From: Macrosoma leucophasiata
Lineage: Eukaryota; Arthropoda; Insecta; Lepidoptera; Hedylidae
Assembly: GCA_036365455.1 (NCBI GenBank)
Contig: JAWQUS010000026.1
Location: 17,316,001-17,380,000 of the forward strand
Length of the DNA: 64,000 nucleotides
Direction of reading: 5' to 3'
Part shown: piece after piece, positions 50,802 to 62,868 of the stretch
Numbering within the stretch: position 1 is the first letter of the stretch
Layout: each line of letters starts with the position of its first letter
Notes under the pieces: generated by a model
Database searches by the model: none
What the model was told of the DNA's origin: nothing
The model's input: only the letters and a program-made list of their open reading frames with translations
Program-made: the position numbers and the translations under genes

Positions 50802-51383
50802 AAAGTTTTAGAATTCGATCAACATCAGCAGTCAAAGCCTTTTTAGTACTTAACCAGCTCGGCAAAATATTACGATTATCCCACTCCACCCTAGTAACAC
50901 TCTAATCAAATCACCCTACAGAGGGGTCGACAAGCACTTAAGAAAAAATATGAGACGGCTAATATTGATCAAACGATGTTTGCACCACTCAAGTTCCAAT
51001 TTTTTTTCACAAGCCGTGTGTACACTGGATGATCCTCTCCGCATAATGGCTTGTGCACACGGCCGGATCGATGGATAAATATTGGCTCTTATGCCCCTGT
51101 ATACTTGCGCCTTTTACACTGAACGCCACATAATTGGCGAACGTATTACGCCACATTATAGCAAACACTTTTGGATTTTTCAATGATTTTGTAGATATAC
51201 ATTCAGATATACAACATTTTGCTAATATAATTATCTTAAGATATTTTGAATATCTTTAAGAAAAATATGTCCACCATCATGGAATGGAAACATTGGTCAC
51301 CTGTAAAGTATAACCTACTTTCTCTATATATATATCATATCTTCTTACAGACGATAATTTTACGTGATAACGTCATAAGGCTC
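50802..51383. other. No gene recognised
   Basis: An imperfect inverted pair 'aagccgtgtgtacac' / 'cttgtgcacacggc' lies at 51012-51064. Nothing else noted. Confidence 0.4.
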
Positions 51384-51970
51384 CGGTGTAGGAGCACAAG
51401 GGCGTGGGCACCACCGCAGTGTTAGACACAAGCCCTCTCATCTAAAAATTAAAGTATTTCGAAAAGCCGACGAATTCATATCCACCTCAATTAGAATTAG
51501 AGGTAAAGTTATGTTAAAAAGTAGACTGGACACGGATACAGCTAGGTGCATTAGTTCCCAGCGAATCGGCTACGGGACAGGACGCTACGTGACGTGCAAA
51601 ATTAATTTCGTAGCCTCGTAGCTACGTAGCGTTGTTGGAATAAATGAACTACGTCGCAGGTCGCTAATTTAATGTAAACCACCAGACTGTTAAAAATACA
51701 TAAAGTGATGCAATTAGATGAATATTTAACGAAAAAGAAAAATTAAGTTTATAAACACCTCAAAAATCAAAGAACTCAAAGGCGTTTGCATTGCGATTTC
51801 GGTGTGGTTTTTTTTAATGTATATTTATATTATGTGGCAAACAAGCAAGCTCACCTTGACGATAAGTGATGACTGCAGCATAGACATCTACACAAAAACC
51901 ACAAGTCAAAATGCAGATGTCCTGAGACATAAGTTCTTACGTCTCTGTGATAGTTATAACGGGGCCATAT
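51384..51970. repeat. Two LR1 fragments around unassigned sequence
   Basis: 'gtaggagcacaagggcgtgg' (51388, plus) is a short LR1 5' piece. 51833-51970 (minus) holds the LR1 3' half ('tgtggcaaacaagcaagctc' to 'gttataacggggccata'). The sequence between them is unrecognised. Confidence 0.5.
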
Positions 51971-53429
51971 AGTTAAATTCCCTTATAAATAAATTGGTAT
52001 ACTTTTAATGTCTTCAGGACAATTTTATTTGTCATGCATCGAGCTTTTTTCGGCACCTTACTAAGCATTATGCGCCTATTTCAATATCAATTTTCAATGA
52101 GACAAACACGATATCGATATGTAATGGACAAAGATTCACATTCAATTTATCCTCAGTCACGTCTGTCCATGATCAATGTCGGTCTTTATTACTGCGTTTA
52201 GTCAAATGTATCACCTTTGTCAAAGATTCAACATTCTTTCAATCTCAATAAATCCATTGTCGAGATCGAGATTGTCTGTCCAAACGCCACCTTTGAGCTT
52301 CAAAGTGAAATAAATATAATACAATAAGCAGTTTAAATCCTATAACCAACTCACCGCCTGAATACACGTTGCAACGTCTCGCGCCACACAAACAATTCCA
52401 GACGCCCCAAAACTTGGTTGACGCACAAACACGAATCTGCGCTAATTCAGTTGGCATTCACCTTTACCACTTTAACCAACAATGTCAAGGTAATGTCATC
52501 AGACAGAAATGGAGAACCGTCCACATTCAGCGTGAAAGTAGGTGGCATTTTACTCATTGGTACGACTATTTAGTACCAGCGAAAGCGATGTATTGAAATA
52601 CACTTTTAATTTGACGACTACTAATCCAACTATTATCATAAATGCAAAAGTTTGCGAGTATGGATGGATGGATGTCTGTTACTCTTGCACGAAAAAACTA
52701 CTGGACGAATTTGGATGAAACTTAAAAGTAATACAGGTTATACATTGGAATTACATATAGGCTACAATTTGCAATGATTTAAAGGATACGCGACTTGCAA
52801 AAACTAGTCAATTATAAAATTTTAATTCTAATCAAGCGAATTAATTTTATTATTTTTTTATCAATTAAAAACATAAAAATAACATAAATAAATACCCAAA
52901 GCAAGTAATAACGAAATATAATAAAAAATCATCAACTACCATCTGCTAAGAATCGACCAAAGTCGAAAAGTTCCGATTAAAATACCTTGACGCCTGTTTT
53001 TCCATTCTACGAGTACATACAAAATTTGATACCAAACTCCGAGGCAAAGGGGAAACTACCGAAAACGGAAAATCCAATTTACCCTCCGACTTAGGGATCT
53101 AAGTAGAAGGGTAAATACTATAATACCACTACCACTACACTAAGTAGGCAGTTTCTTTTATTTCCGAGCATTCAGAAACATTATACAAATTCAGCATAAA
53201 CTGGTGAATAACTAAACAATTAATTTCTTTATGCGAGAACAAACATACTCGTAAATACATTAATATGCAGCACACTGCTCGCGGATTTCGTTGCAAACTC
53301 AATTGTATAGAGCAGGGCTTGGGACCCTTTATTTCGTCGAGCCTCTCGGGATTCTGTGTAATACTTTCATGCTCCTTTTTGTTAAGAAAAACAAACTCCA
53401 TATTATGTTGATGGAATTGATTTATTTTA
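51971..53429. other. No gene recognised
   Basis: A weak HLE-like segment (52627-52800: 'aaaaactactggacgaattt', 'ataggctacaattt') is present. Frames at 52245-52596 and 53135-53401 on both strands are unrecognised. Confidence 0.4.
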
Positions 53430-53439
53430 ATTCAAACTG

Positions 53440-53800
53440 GAAGCGCACTTGCGACTGGTGTACATCGCAAACGATCTGCTCAGTTGTGGGATACGAACGC
53501 GGTAGGGTGTGTGATAGGTAACCGCTAGTGGCCAAAATTAAAATGCGCATTTTCGTGCTTCGGAGGGCACGTTAAGCCGTCGGTCCCAGTTGCTATCGAT
53601 AAATAGCAGTCGTTAAACCTTGCCGGAGATCTTATGGGCGGTTTGAAAAAATCCGACAGCGGGTTGGCCACTAACCCGTATCTCCACAAATCCGCATTGG
53701 AGCAGCCTGGTGGGGTAAGCTTCAGGCCTCTCCCCAAAAAAGGGGAGAGACAAGCAAGCTGTCCAGCAGTGGGACGTAAAAGGGTTATGATTATATTATT
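53440..53800 (+). mobile_element. SINE-C copy 5 with 10-base target duplication
   Basis: Starts 'gaagcgcacttgcgactggt'. The 5S-like region is more mutated than in copies 2-4, but 'gcacgttaagccgtcggtcc' and 'ccagcagtgggacgta' are intact. ATTCAAACTG flanks it (53430-53439 and 53801-53810). Confidence 0.85.
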
Positions 53801-54004
53801 ATTCAAACTGACTGACAAAAACTCTCTTGGTTGTGGAAAAGTTACATTCATGAATACTCTTTCTGCCATTTTTCCACAACCCTTTTCCACACCTGATGAC
53901 ATTCGTTGGAATGTTATATTGCCTTAATAGGTGTTAAATTATTATTAATTTATATGATACATCGTATACGTTTAGTGATTTATTTGGATAGCGCTATTTT
54001 TTGG

Positions 54005-54180
54005 AAGGTTTTCAGTGCCACTATAGTTTGATAATGTGCTCAAAAATATCAATAGGCTCGCCAACTGTTACATGGTACAAAACGTAACTAGTGCAACTTG
54101 GATGTTTGCATGTATCCTTCAATGGATGCATTAACCTCTGCCTATTCGTGAATGAGATTACAGGCGGTAAGTTACGTTAG
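54005..54180 (+). mobile_element. SINE-B 3' portion, diverged
   Basis: 'aataggctcgccaactgtta', 'gatgtttgcatgtatccttc' and 'aggcggtaagttacg' match the SINE-B body and end. The head is absent. Confidence 0.65.
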
Positions 54181-54414
54181 ACCGATTTCTAGAGCAAGAC
54201 TGGCATAGAAAAATGTTAAACACATCTCTGAAATGTTAGCTCCCCACTGATGCATGTATGCCTACAAAAGCAATTACCCCGTGCCTGAAGTCTATACTGA
54301 AAAAGAAACCATATAGCGTTGTTTCACACACCCATGCACCTAGGTAGGGCAAACAGTCTATGTATTTATGTTGGACATGGACAGATATTAATCAATATTA
54401 AGTGTTTTATTTAC

Positions 54415-54565
54415 ACTAACTAGCTTATACCCGCAACTTTGGACGTGTATCCCGTTCCGGTAGAAATTGCGGGCAATCCTTTATAAGTCTTTCCCTACAC
54501 TTTCTAAGGAACACATGCCATACATCTGATACTAGCGGCCCGCCCCGGCGCGGGTACTATGCTAC
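54415..54565 (-). repeat. HLE-family fragments
   Basis: 'actagcggcccgccccggcg' (54531) is a reversed HLE 3' end. 'actagcttatacccgcaact' (54419) is the start of another, more diverged one. Confidence 0.5.
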
Positions 54566-55452
54566 CTACCCTCTCCAATAATTAATAAAATTCCATCACA
54601 ACTCACAAAAGGCGAATAAATAGCCAAAAGTATCCGCACAAAATCTTCATAAACGACTTGTAATTACGACAAAAACATGCTCCCTCACAAAGTCACCGCA
54701 ATTTAATTTTGACAAAATAAAAACAAGGTAATTACACCGCAGGGCGAAGAGCACCGGACATCAGTCCGAGTGTATCAGATATACACAGGATGAATGGAAT
54801 CTCTTGGAATGTTTTGGATTTTGAATATTCATAAAAAATCGATTTAGATTAATACACAATAAATAAATTTCAGTCATCCTGTGTGCATCAATACAGGTGA
54901 CTGAAATTTCTTCGTTTTATACTATATAATAATAATAATGGTCAATTATTTTTTTGCAAAATTATTAGTCCGTTAATTAATGTTTAACTCTCCAAATAAA
55001 TTATAATAAGAACATATCAAATCGAAACAATTTTAAGTCAACCCAGATATTTAATAATAGCTTCATTCAAAGTAGGTTGATTCGAAAATTTCTGACCTCA
55101 TATGATTGTTTTAAATTACAGCGATTACGGTCTAGTCCTAAAAGAAATGCGGGCAATTTTCTACTCACCCTATATACAGTGGGCAGTACATTACAAAACG
55201 TGACGTAATTGGCCTTCTTTCTGCGCGCAAATTGAGAATGACGGTTAATTTTCATTATATTCCATGAAGTTATTATGTGTATTATGGAACCGAGGGAGAT
55301 ATTTTAAAGAAATAGAGATGTTGAATTGTTTTTTCTTTATTGTATAAAACGACTGAACATTCTGAAGATCTTATAATGAATCTAAAAGTGAAATATGCAA
55401 GTAAATATAATACCAAAAGACTGAGTAGGTACTTCGTCCGGTAATATAACTG
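54566..55452. other. No gene recognised; one hairpin
   Basis: An inverted pair at 54865-54882 / 54893-54909 (core AAATTTCAGTCA / TGACTGAAATTT) lies in AT-rich DNA. No frames of interest. Confidence 0.45.
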
Positions 55453-55492
55453 CCAGAGAGAGAGAGAGAGAAGGAAAGAAAGCGAGAGAGAT

Positions 55493-55533
<41 letters not shown>

Positions 55534-55650
55534 AAGAAAGAGAGAGATTATCTTTCAAATCTTTAATCTTGCCGTTTGTAAAAGAGAGTATGGAACATTC
55601 TGTTCAAATAAATGTTTGAGTTTGAGAGAGAAAGAGAGAGAAGGGGGGAG
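55453..55650. repeat. GA-rich microsatellites
   Basis: Imperfect (GA)n runs at 55455-55548 and 55620-55650, separated by ~70 bp of ordinary sequence. Confidence 0.9.
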
Positions 55651-55661
55651 GGCACGTCTGG

Positions 55662-55795
55662 TGCCTGTTTGGCAGTATCGGAGTTCGAAGGCGTAAACCA
55701 ACCAAATCCACCGCATTACCTAATCCAAGTAGATTTTGGCTACAACATTATGTTGAACGTTATCGTGTTCCTGGATAAATGTTAAATATAAGATA
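55662..55795 (+). repeat. LR1 5' half, degenerate
   Basis: 'cagtatcggagttcgaaggc', 'caccgcattacctaatccaa' and 'gttatcgtgttcctggataa' follow LR1 order. Confidence 0.55.
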
Positions 55796-55852
55796 GTTTC
55801 CGTCACGGAAGTTAAATATCTTGTTCTCCAAAGTAGAAACTTAAGATACTCT

Positions 55853-56139
55853 ACCGGTGGTAGAGCTCCAGTGACGGACCTCGCGGGCGTAGGCACCACC
55901 GCATTACCTAATCTACTTGGCGCTAAATGGTAGTGTTCAGCACTATCGTGTTTCGGTCAGGTGGTAATGCATGGCAGTGTTATTTCCGGCACAGAGGCAT
56001 AGTACTTTGGGCCTCAGGAATAGTAACGCATCAACATTGAAATCTCTAGTTTCGTGTTATGTTTTTAAGCTACAGTATTACTTACCATCAAGGTAAAAAG
56101 GTACGCGAGTTTGCCACTACATAACATTAAAAAAAAAAC
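55853..56139 (+). repeat. LR1 repeat, full length
   Basis: Close to consensus in the 5' half ('ccggtggtagagctccagtg') and diverged in the 3' part ('attacttaccatcaaggtaa'), ending in an A-tract. Confidence 0.75.
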
Positions 56140-56626
56140 TTTTTTTTGTGTACACCCTGCAGCATTTACTTACCACCAATGTGAGCTGCATTTTTTTTAC
56201 CACCACCTTAAACTAAACTAAAGGAAATTTCTTATGTTAATAGCATAAAGAACAATCAAACTTTCGCACTAAACACAACAGCGATGAGGATAAAAGTATC
56301 AAATAGTGTTGCCACGAACCCGCAAACTCCTCGAAACCTCTGAAGGTAAGAGATAAAGTTTACCCCAGAAATAAACTCCACCCCGAGCCCGCCTGTTGGA
56401 TCCCATTGAATTCGCATCGTTACCGAAGATCCCTACTTAAGGCGTAATCCTTTATATTGCGTGCTTTGAAATGTAAGAAAAGTTCGGGAACGGTTCGTTT
56501 TGGTCTACCTTATATTGTGTAGGTAGTATAAGGATAGTTCATTAATCTTTTTTTCGCTATGGTTATGTTGATAGACAGACAAAAGTGCAGCGACACAGTA
56601 AAGCGGTCCTTTGAATATACATATAT
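56140..56626. other. No gene recognised
   Basis: 'aatgtgagctgcatttt' near 56180 is a trace of LR1. Otherwise nothing. Confidence 0.4.
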
Positions 56627-56940
56627 ACGTTAAGTGGTATTTCACGAATTGAACAATTAACGAGCGGTCTTAAAAAACTGGAAAAAGACATAGGTTTGTG
56701 TATTAATTTATTTCACAAAATGAGAAAGCACGAAAATACTTTAAAATAAATAAACACACTTAGACCATATGTTCTGCAAAAAGAACGTACTTAATAAATT
56801 AAACAAAATCATCATCAGGCTTAACGTTGAAAAATTGGTGTTTTTCACACAAATTTTTCAACGTTAAGCCTGGTATTTCACAAATGGAACAATTAGCGGG
56901 TCGTCGTAAAAAACAAGAGAAAGACAAAGGTACGAAGTGT
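56627..56940. repeat. Direct and inverted repeats of 'cgttaagcctggtatttcac'
   Basis: 'gttaagtggtatttcacgaa' with 'ttgaacaattaacgagcgg' (56630-56700) recurs as 'gttaagcctggtatttcaca' with 'gaacaattagcgggtcg' (56864-56935). An inverted 21-base piece at 56816-56836 pairs with 56854-56874. This looks like the end of one DNA element in two orientations; the class is unknown. Confidence 0.6.
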
Positions 56941-57111
56941 CAACAAAGTAATTAAATTATCCGGAAGGCGAGTTGTCATCTCAGTAAGTCCTAGTTAGCG
57001 ACAAGCAGAAGCTACGATGAAATTAACACAATATAAATATACCAGTAGAATCAAAATGAGAATCATTTTACTCGACAATATTTTTCAGTTAAAATATGAA
57101 GAAATAAATCT

Positions 57112-57330
57112 TTTTTTATGTAATGGAAGTGGGAACAAGCATGCAGTCAACAATTATGTTAAGTGATGACTGCAGCCTATGGACACCCACAGAAAGACCA
57201 AGGTCATAATGCAGATGCGTTACCACTCCTGAGGCTTAAGGTGTTATGTGCCGGTAATCACAGGGCCGTACATTACCACCTGACCGGGATAGTGCTGAAC
57301 ACTACCATTTACCGGCAAATATATTAGGTA
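57112..57330 (-). repeat. LR1 repeat lacking the 5' end
   Basis: From the T-tract 'ttttttatgtaatggaagtg' to 'ccggcaaatatattaggta', reverse orientation. About 60 bp of 5' sequence are missing. Confidence 0.75.
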
Positions 57331-57645
57331 GATTTTGAACTCTTATTTTTTTATTTGAATGTCTATACCTAGGCTGCAGTCATCTCTTAACATCCGTGTG
57401 AACTGCATGCTTGCACAATGTAATTTTAATGTGTGATGAGATAAATCGGTAGAACTAATTTTAATCTATTTATTTTAATCCAACTATCACATAGACATAA
57501 CAACTAAGGTCTCAAGGGTGGCAACGATCTGCATTTTGACCTCTGGTTTTTATGTAAATGTCTATAGTCTATAGGCTGGAGATGAATTGTGAACATGTGA
57601 ACTGCATGGTTGTTCGCCACCTTCGTTACAATAAAAAAAAATAAA
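57331..57645 (+). repeat. Two LR1 3' fragments
   Basis: 57331-57416 ('gattttgaactcttattttt' ... 'gtgaactgcatgcttg') and 57478-57645 ('caactatcacatagacataa' ... 'catggttgttcgccacc' + A-tract) are separate 3' pieces in plus orientation, the first abutting the reverse copy head to head. Confidence 0.6.
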
Positions 57646-58009
57646 GGAAATGTCTCTAACCAGAGCCACTGCCGACCCTCTCTGACACTCCCTGAAGACC
57701 CTTCGTCCGTTAATCTCTCAAAAAATCATGGTTATTTACGCAAAGCACTTCCTTTTACATCGTTTCCTTGAATTAACTTGATAATAAAACGTAACATTTC
57801 GGCGATACTAAAAGCATATCAGGACGTTAAAACATTGGTTTATGATCACTTTGCACGCATTTCTCATTTCGCCCACGCACTTCACCGCCCCGCCCATTGA
57901 ATTGTAACAACTACAGCTCACTAAAATATTGAATTCAAAAGGCGAATAAAACCAATTAAGTATAGTACTCTGTATACTCGTATTTCTTACTTGTGAGAGC
58001 CCTTTCTAT
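57646..58009. other. No gene recognised
   Basis: Nothing noted. Confidence 0.4.
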
Positions 58010-58171
58010 AGCTCGCGGGGGTAGGTACCTACCAGCGCTTTACCTAATCTACTTGCCGCTAAATGGTAAAGTTCAGCACTAGCAAGTTCATGTACGGCGT
58101 ATCCATGTGTGTGGTAATGTACGGCCCTGTAATTTCCGGCACAGAGGCATAATACTTTAGGCCTGAGGAGT
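58010..58171 (+). repeat. LR1 5' half with small internal duplication
   Basis: 'agctcgcgggggtaggtacc' to 'taggcctgaggagtgattcc'. 'atgtacggc' appears twice (58092 and 58117), so a short duplication or rearrangement has occurred. Confidence 0.7.
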
Positions 58172-58820
58172 GATTCCGGGAAATTAATTTGTGAAAAACG
58201 TTTAGGTACTTCTTAGAAGAGAATGAGGTGTTTGAGGAGTGTGAGGTGGAAAGTCACAGATTCTTTAAAGTAGGTGGATATATACCGTTCATGCGGCAAT
58301 GGTCAACGTCTTTTTGTCAAATAGGTTATCTATCTAAATACAGGTTTATTGAAATAAAGTCAAACTGGTACACCCGTAATAAAACTTTATTACATGAAAT
58401 ATAAAAACTATAAATTCAAACGTCCGACAAAAAGCCGAACCTAATCCAATTCGAAGCTCTGTCACGCCGTTAAACAAAGGGCGTGTTACCATCAACCTTC
58501 GCTCCGTTGTCCAATAAGAGTGAATAAAAACAAATATTTTGAAAAACAAGGGATATGTGTCAATTGTGACAGGTCGTTTGTCGCTAGTCACGTACCTTGC
58601 TACGCGAACGCATTGCAGAATATAGGCAAACTATATCTGTATATCGATAAAAATGCGAAAGCATCGAACAGAATTTACTGTATATCGTTCAAACCCAATA
58701 CCCATGTGAATATTTGGCATATCACTTTAGGATAAAACAACAATTTGTACTCGCAAAACTTAAATACCATTGAGTAGGTACAATTGGCTGCGTAAACTTC
58801 GCGTCAGTCTCTTAGGGTAA
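58172..58820. other. No gene recognised
   Basis: Overlapping frames of 70-80 codons on both strands (58346-58591 minus, 58520-58735 plus) are unrecognised. Confidence 0.4.
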
Positions 58821-58934
58821 GATTCACAGACCGCACTACGACTTAGCTTGCTTAGAATTGTCAGTAAAGTATAAGTTTTGACAGTTCTAAGCATACTTTG
58901 CTGAAAGTAAAGTCGTAGGTGCGATCCGTAAATC
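58821..58934. mobile_element. Hairpin MITE-like element (~114 bp)
   Basis: The arms GATTCACAGACCGCAC...TACGACTT and AAGTCGTAGGTGCGATCCGT are imperfect inverted repeats of about 45 bases; the inner arms 'cttagaattgtca' and 'tgacagttctaag' also pair. It is almost wholly palindromic and non-coding, and no target duplication was settled. Confidence 0.6.
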
Positions 58935-59646
58935 ACTCGTAGCTTGCGACCACCACACAGATGAGTTTCAATGTCAACCTGATAAAAAAAAACTACTGCC
59001 ATATTTCCCGCCACGAACTTATTGATAATTTTGAACAGCTGACAGATATAGACAGCTCAGATATGGTGCCCAACAGTTTGCAAGCTATCCCCCATATCCT
59101 TAATCTGATACTCCCCTACTAAAAGCTTACTCTTAAGTTATTAATAAGTTAACGAAGACAATAATGACACTTAATTTATATTTTTTATCTTTAATGCTTG
59201 GTAAAAAAATAATACAACAAAATCAATTTAGTTTTTATTGAATGATAGAAACGGTCAGTACCTCACATCGCAATAACGTGCACACGTTTAAATGCCTCAA
59301 TCGAATTGAAAACTATTTTTGAATCACATTCAACAGTTCCATGAATTGGATAAGTATTTTGTTTATATCGCACTTAATTACCAAACATCCAATTCAGAGA
59401 AACTTCATCAATTCCATAAACCGCCATGACCGATTAATTTAAATACCACTTGTGATTCTGCAAGCGTACAAACTGAATTAAAATTATTGACAACAAAACC
59501 TCAATAAAACACCATTAAATGACCAATGTACACAAATTAATATGAAATAAACGGTCATTTATTGATCGAACCGTAAATGTATTGTTAATGAATGAAGGCA
59601 ATCAGAATGGTCCATTGCTTATACATAATTGACACACATATTGTTT
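58935..59646. other. No gene recognised
   Basis: AT-rich, nothing noted. Confidence 0.4.
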
Positions 59647-59815
59647 GTAACTTCACGCCTGTAGTCTCCGAAGAGGTAGAGAGAAGTAAATGTATACATT
59701 CAAGCACACTTGCAAACACCCACGATTCGGCGGGTATATTTGGGCCCATGTAACATGGTGGTGAGCCCATTGACAACTCCGGGCACATTACTAAGCTCCG
59801 AGTTACTGCAAAACT
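59647..59815 (-). mobile_element. SINE-B 3' portion
   Basis: Starts 'gtaacttcacgcctgtagtc' and includes 'caaacacccacgattcggcg', 'gggcccatgtaaca' and 'actccgggcacattac' in reverse. The tRNA-like head is missing. Confidence 0.7.
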
Positions 59816-60342
59816 TCCAGTAAATTGAAAATAATTCATATTTTATTATATTTTTTAATATCTATACATACATATAATAAAACTACACATACCATTTACA
59901 GTTAGTAAAAAAAACTAAGAAGCGTTTTATAGGGTCAGCGTGCCGAAATCAATTTTTGTTTCATTTTTGTTTGTGCGCGCATCATAAAAATAACTCAACT
60001 CCTAGGCCCCAGAGGGTTTATATAGGATGTATGATTACATTAACGTTTGTATGGAAGTCGCATTATTTTTATTCCGAATTCCACTACTTCCAATTATTAC
60101 AGCTCCATACTGTCTGTAGTAACTGTCATACATAGTGTTGTGTAAGTTACAATAAACGAAATTTGTTATGTGATTTGGAATGCAGGGTGTACTGAATTTT
60201 AATTACCGTGGTATTATCTTGTCTATCCTGTATACCGATACAAAACGGACCATAGTTCCACTTCCCATCCCAATGTATCCATATACGTATCCATATACGT
60301 ATCCGAGGTCCCCATCAACACCATAATCGGACACAAGAGAGA
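59816..60342. other. No gene recognised
   Basis: A short tandem 'ccatatacgtat' occurs twice near 60279-60302. Otherwise nothing. Confidence 0.4.
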
Positions 60343-60440
60343 TCCCCGGGGCGCGCATCGCCGAGGAAATTAGGCCGGTTGTACACGCGAGAGGGTTACA
60401 CTGGCTACATTATTAAATAAAACCTTTACACAATATGCCT
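60343..60440 (+). repeat. Local direct repeat, left copy
   Basis: 'gaggaaattaggccggttgt' with 'acacgcgagagggttacact' recurs at 60805-60890 as 'ggggaaattaggccagttga' with 'acacacgagaggggtacgct', about 0.44 kb downstream. Unknown class. Confidence 0.65.
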
Positions 60441-60774
60441 AGTCCACACTAGTGAGACTCAAGCGATTAACATAAATGAACTTTGAAATAAGCTGGCGTA
60501 GCGTCGAAAGCACAACCTTAAAGGATTTTTCTTTCAAACTTTCAAATAACATTTTACCAAAGGACGTTCGTCTTGTTTTGTCATAGTCAAGTTAAATGGA
60601 TAAAACAGGTCACTGATCGGCTTTTAATAATGGACTAATGGCAAATTTTTTCATGGATTAACTCAACAAACTTATTTCAGAGCCATATATAAGAAAATGC
60701 CAATAGACAACAAAATGGATAATAGAAGGTTTTAACCGCTTCCCTTCACAATTTATCCACACTGGCGAGTTCCC

Positions 60775-60890
60775 CGTTAGCACGATGATCCTCCACAGCG
60801 GAGGTTGCCGGGGAAATTAGGCCAGTTGAACACACGAGAGGGGTACGCTGACAACATTCACTTATTAAAACAACTTTTCACATAATTCCC
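60775..60890 (+). repeat. Local direct repeat, right copy
   Basis: Partner of 60343-60440; divergence is moderate, and both end in 'attattaaa/cttattaaaaca' plus 'cttt.caca'. Confidence 0.65.
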
Positions 60891-61505
60891 ATGTACCACT
60901 CTTGTGTGAATCTTGCGGATATTTTATTATACTTCTTTTTGTGATTCACCTACCTATTCGTATACCACCAACCTCACGAGAAAACATTATCTTATTTAAG
61001 TAAGATGCATGTGAACTGCATGCTTGCTTGCCACCGTTATCATATAAAAAGTGTAATCGATAAACTACACTTGTCAATTTTAAAGATAATTTTGCAAGTG
61101 TACTGTTCATACACAATAAATATTCTACAAACGCATCATTCACCTAGATGTGAGAGAACCAAAAAATGGCAGCGAATTCACTGTGCGACAAATAAGGTTA
61201 GACCAATTATTTTGTTAGCGGGTAACAGCTAAAAATGCTTTTATCATGCAAATAAAACAGTGTTCGTCCACAATAGCTTTTAGCATATGATCCGACTTTT
61301 AAACCATATCGTATTTTGTTGGTACCTACTCTTGGTGATATTTTCATTTTTTTTTTTGTTATAAGTTACTCAATTTGCTAATATACGTAACATAAACAAA
61401 CATACGCGTAACCATTGCACCGCAAAGTTTTATTAAATTTGTATTTCGCTTTGTTTATTATACTTACTGGTGATAACAAATTTAAAAACTGATTTTGTCA
61501 GTTGT
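60891..61505. other. No gene recognised
   Basis: A ~40 bp LR1 3' tip ('gtgaactgcatgcttgcttg') is at 61011. A 75-codon frame (61005-61232) is unrecognised. Confidence 0.4.
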
Positions 61506-61800
61506 TGTAATACACGAAGGGGTAGGCAGAGGTAAATACATGCATTCAAGCATACATGCAAACACCCACGATTCGCCGGTTACGTTTTGGCCCATGTAAC
61601 AGGTGGCGAGCCTGTTGACATCTCCGGGCACATTACCGAACTTCGAGGTACTGGGAAATTTCCAGAAAATGGAAAAATCCCAATAGAACCAGAGATAAAG
61701 GACTTTACACCATTATCTCTGATAACCCCCTACCCGGGAATCGAACCCAGGACCTCGGCGTTGTAGAAGTGGCCTGCTACCACTAGGCTACCGAGACAGG
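61506..61800 (-). mobile_element. SINE-B, full length
   Basis: In reverse, it runs from the head 'cctagtggtagcaggccact' with 'gggttcgattcccgggtagg' (B box GGTTCGATTCC) to the 'taccccttcgtgta' end. It is the cleanest SINE-B reference in the window. Confidence 0.85.
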
Positions 61801-62211
61801 TCAATCAATTGGCGGTCAAACCATTCCAGTATGACAGTAGTAATTACAAAAGCCGCCACTGCAAAAGTCAATCAGCAGGAAAAGCTTGGCGATTGTGGCA
61901 TTCAAATAAAAACAAAAATTATGCACGTCTGCAAAGATTCAGGTATTCAGGTACCGGATATCCGCCACTTTATGCCACAAATATCTCAGTTTTGAGACAT
62001 TGGGCACTCTGTAGTCTCTGCATAGCCCATAAGCGACTAACCGTGAATAAACTCAACATAAACAAAACACAGCCGACTCAGTGAGCAAGCACCACAAATT
62101 ATAATCGATCAAAGAGTACGCCCGTAATTGTGCTAGGGGCGCGCTTTAGTATTGATCTTAGGGCTTACAATGTTGTTGGCTTCATAATTTAATGACCTAA
62201 TATTCGCTTGC
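61801..62211. other. No gene recognised
   Basis: A 91-codon frame (61809-62084, plus) has no recognised motif. Confidence 0.4.
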
Positions 62212-62223
62212 TTGTATACATTT

Positions 62224-62486
62224 CAACTTTCAACTGCCTCAATAGCCTAGTGGTAGTAGACCACTACTATTACGCTGGGGTCCTGGATTCGATTCCCGGG
62301 TAGGGGACTATCAGAGATAATAGTGTCCTTTATAACTGATTCTTGTGGGATTTTCCATTTTCTGGAAATTTACCGGTAGGTACCTCGAAGTTTGGTAATG
62401 TGCCCGGAGATGTCAACAGGCTCGCCGCCTGTTGCATGGGCCAAAACGTAACCGGCGAATCGTGGGTGTTTGCATGTATGCTTGAA
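62224..62486 (+). mobile_element. SINE-B with 12-base target duplication and short 3' end
   Basis: TTGTATACATTT flanks the element (62212-62223 and 62487-62498). The head 'caatagcctagtggtagtag' and B box GATTCGATTCCC are intact. The 3' end stops at 'gtatgcttgaa', about 60 bases before the end seen in other copies, yet lies directly against the target duplication. Confidence 0.85.
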
Positions 62487-62529
62487 TTGTATACATTTTA
62501 TAATGGTAAATATTTAGAAGTATAAATGA

Positions 62530-62772
62530 TGGCGGAGATCCAGAGATAGGGCTCGAAGGTTTAGGGACCAGCGCATTACTAGATCAGTTATATTCATCGT
62601 TACCGTGCTCCGATCAGGTAATAACCACCATAAATTCAAAACAATTTAGTCCATAAGGGTGGCAACGCATCTACATTTGACTTTCAGTTTCGGTTGTGCA
62701 GATATCTATATGATGCAGTGATTTACCATCCAGGTGAACTGCATGTTTGTTTGTCACCAATTTTCGTTACAA
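62530..62772 (+). repeat. LR1 repeat, degenerate
   Basis: 'agggctcgaaggtttaggga', 'gggtggcaacgcatctacat' and 'gaactgcatgtttgtttgtc' keep LR1 order with many changes. Confidence 0.55.
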
Positions 62773-62868
62773 AAAGACTCTCTCAGGCGAATATATAATG
62801 TTCTTTTCCTTCGAAGATCGGTTCACAATTTGATAATACTCGTAATTTATCACGCGAAGCGTCTTCAA

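Noticed and set aside
62343..62525. Frame encoding 'GESWVFACMLE' as a small conserved protein
   Set aside because: The same peptide arises from several SINE-B copies (for example 50658 and 59585), so it is repeat-derived.
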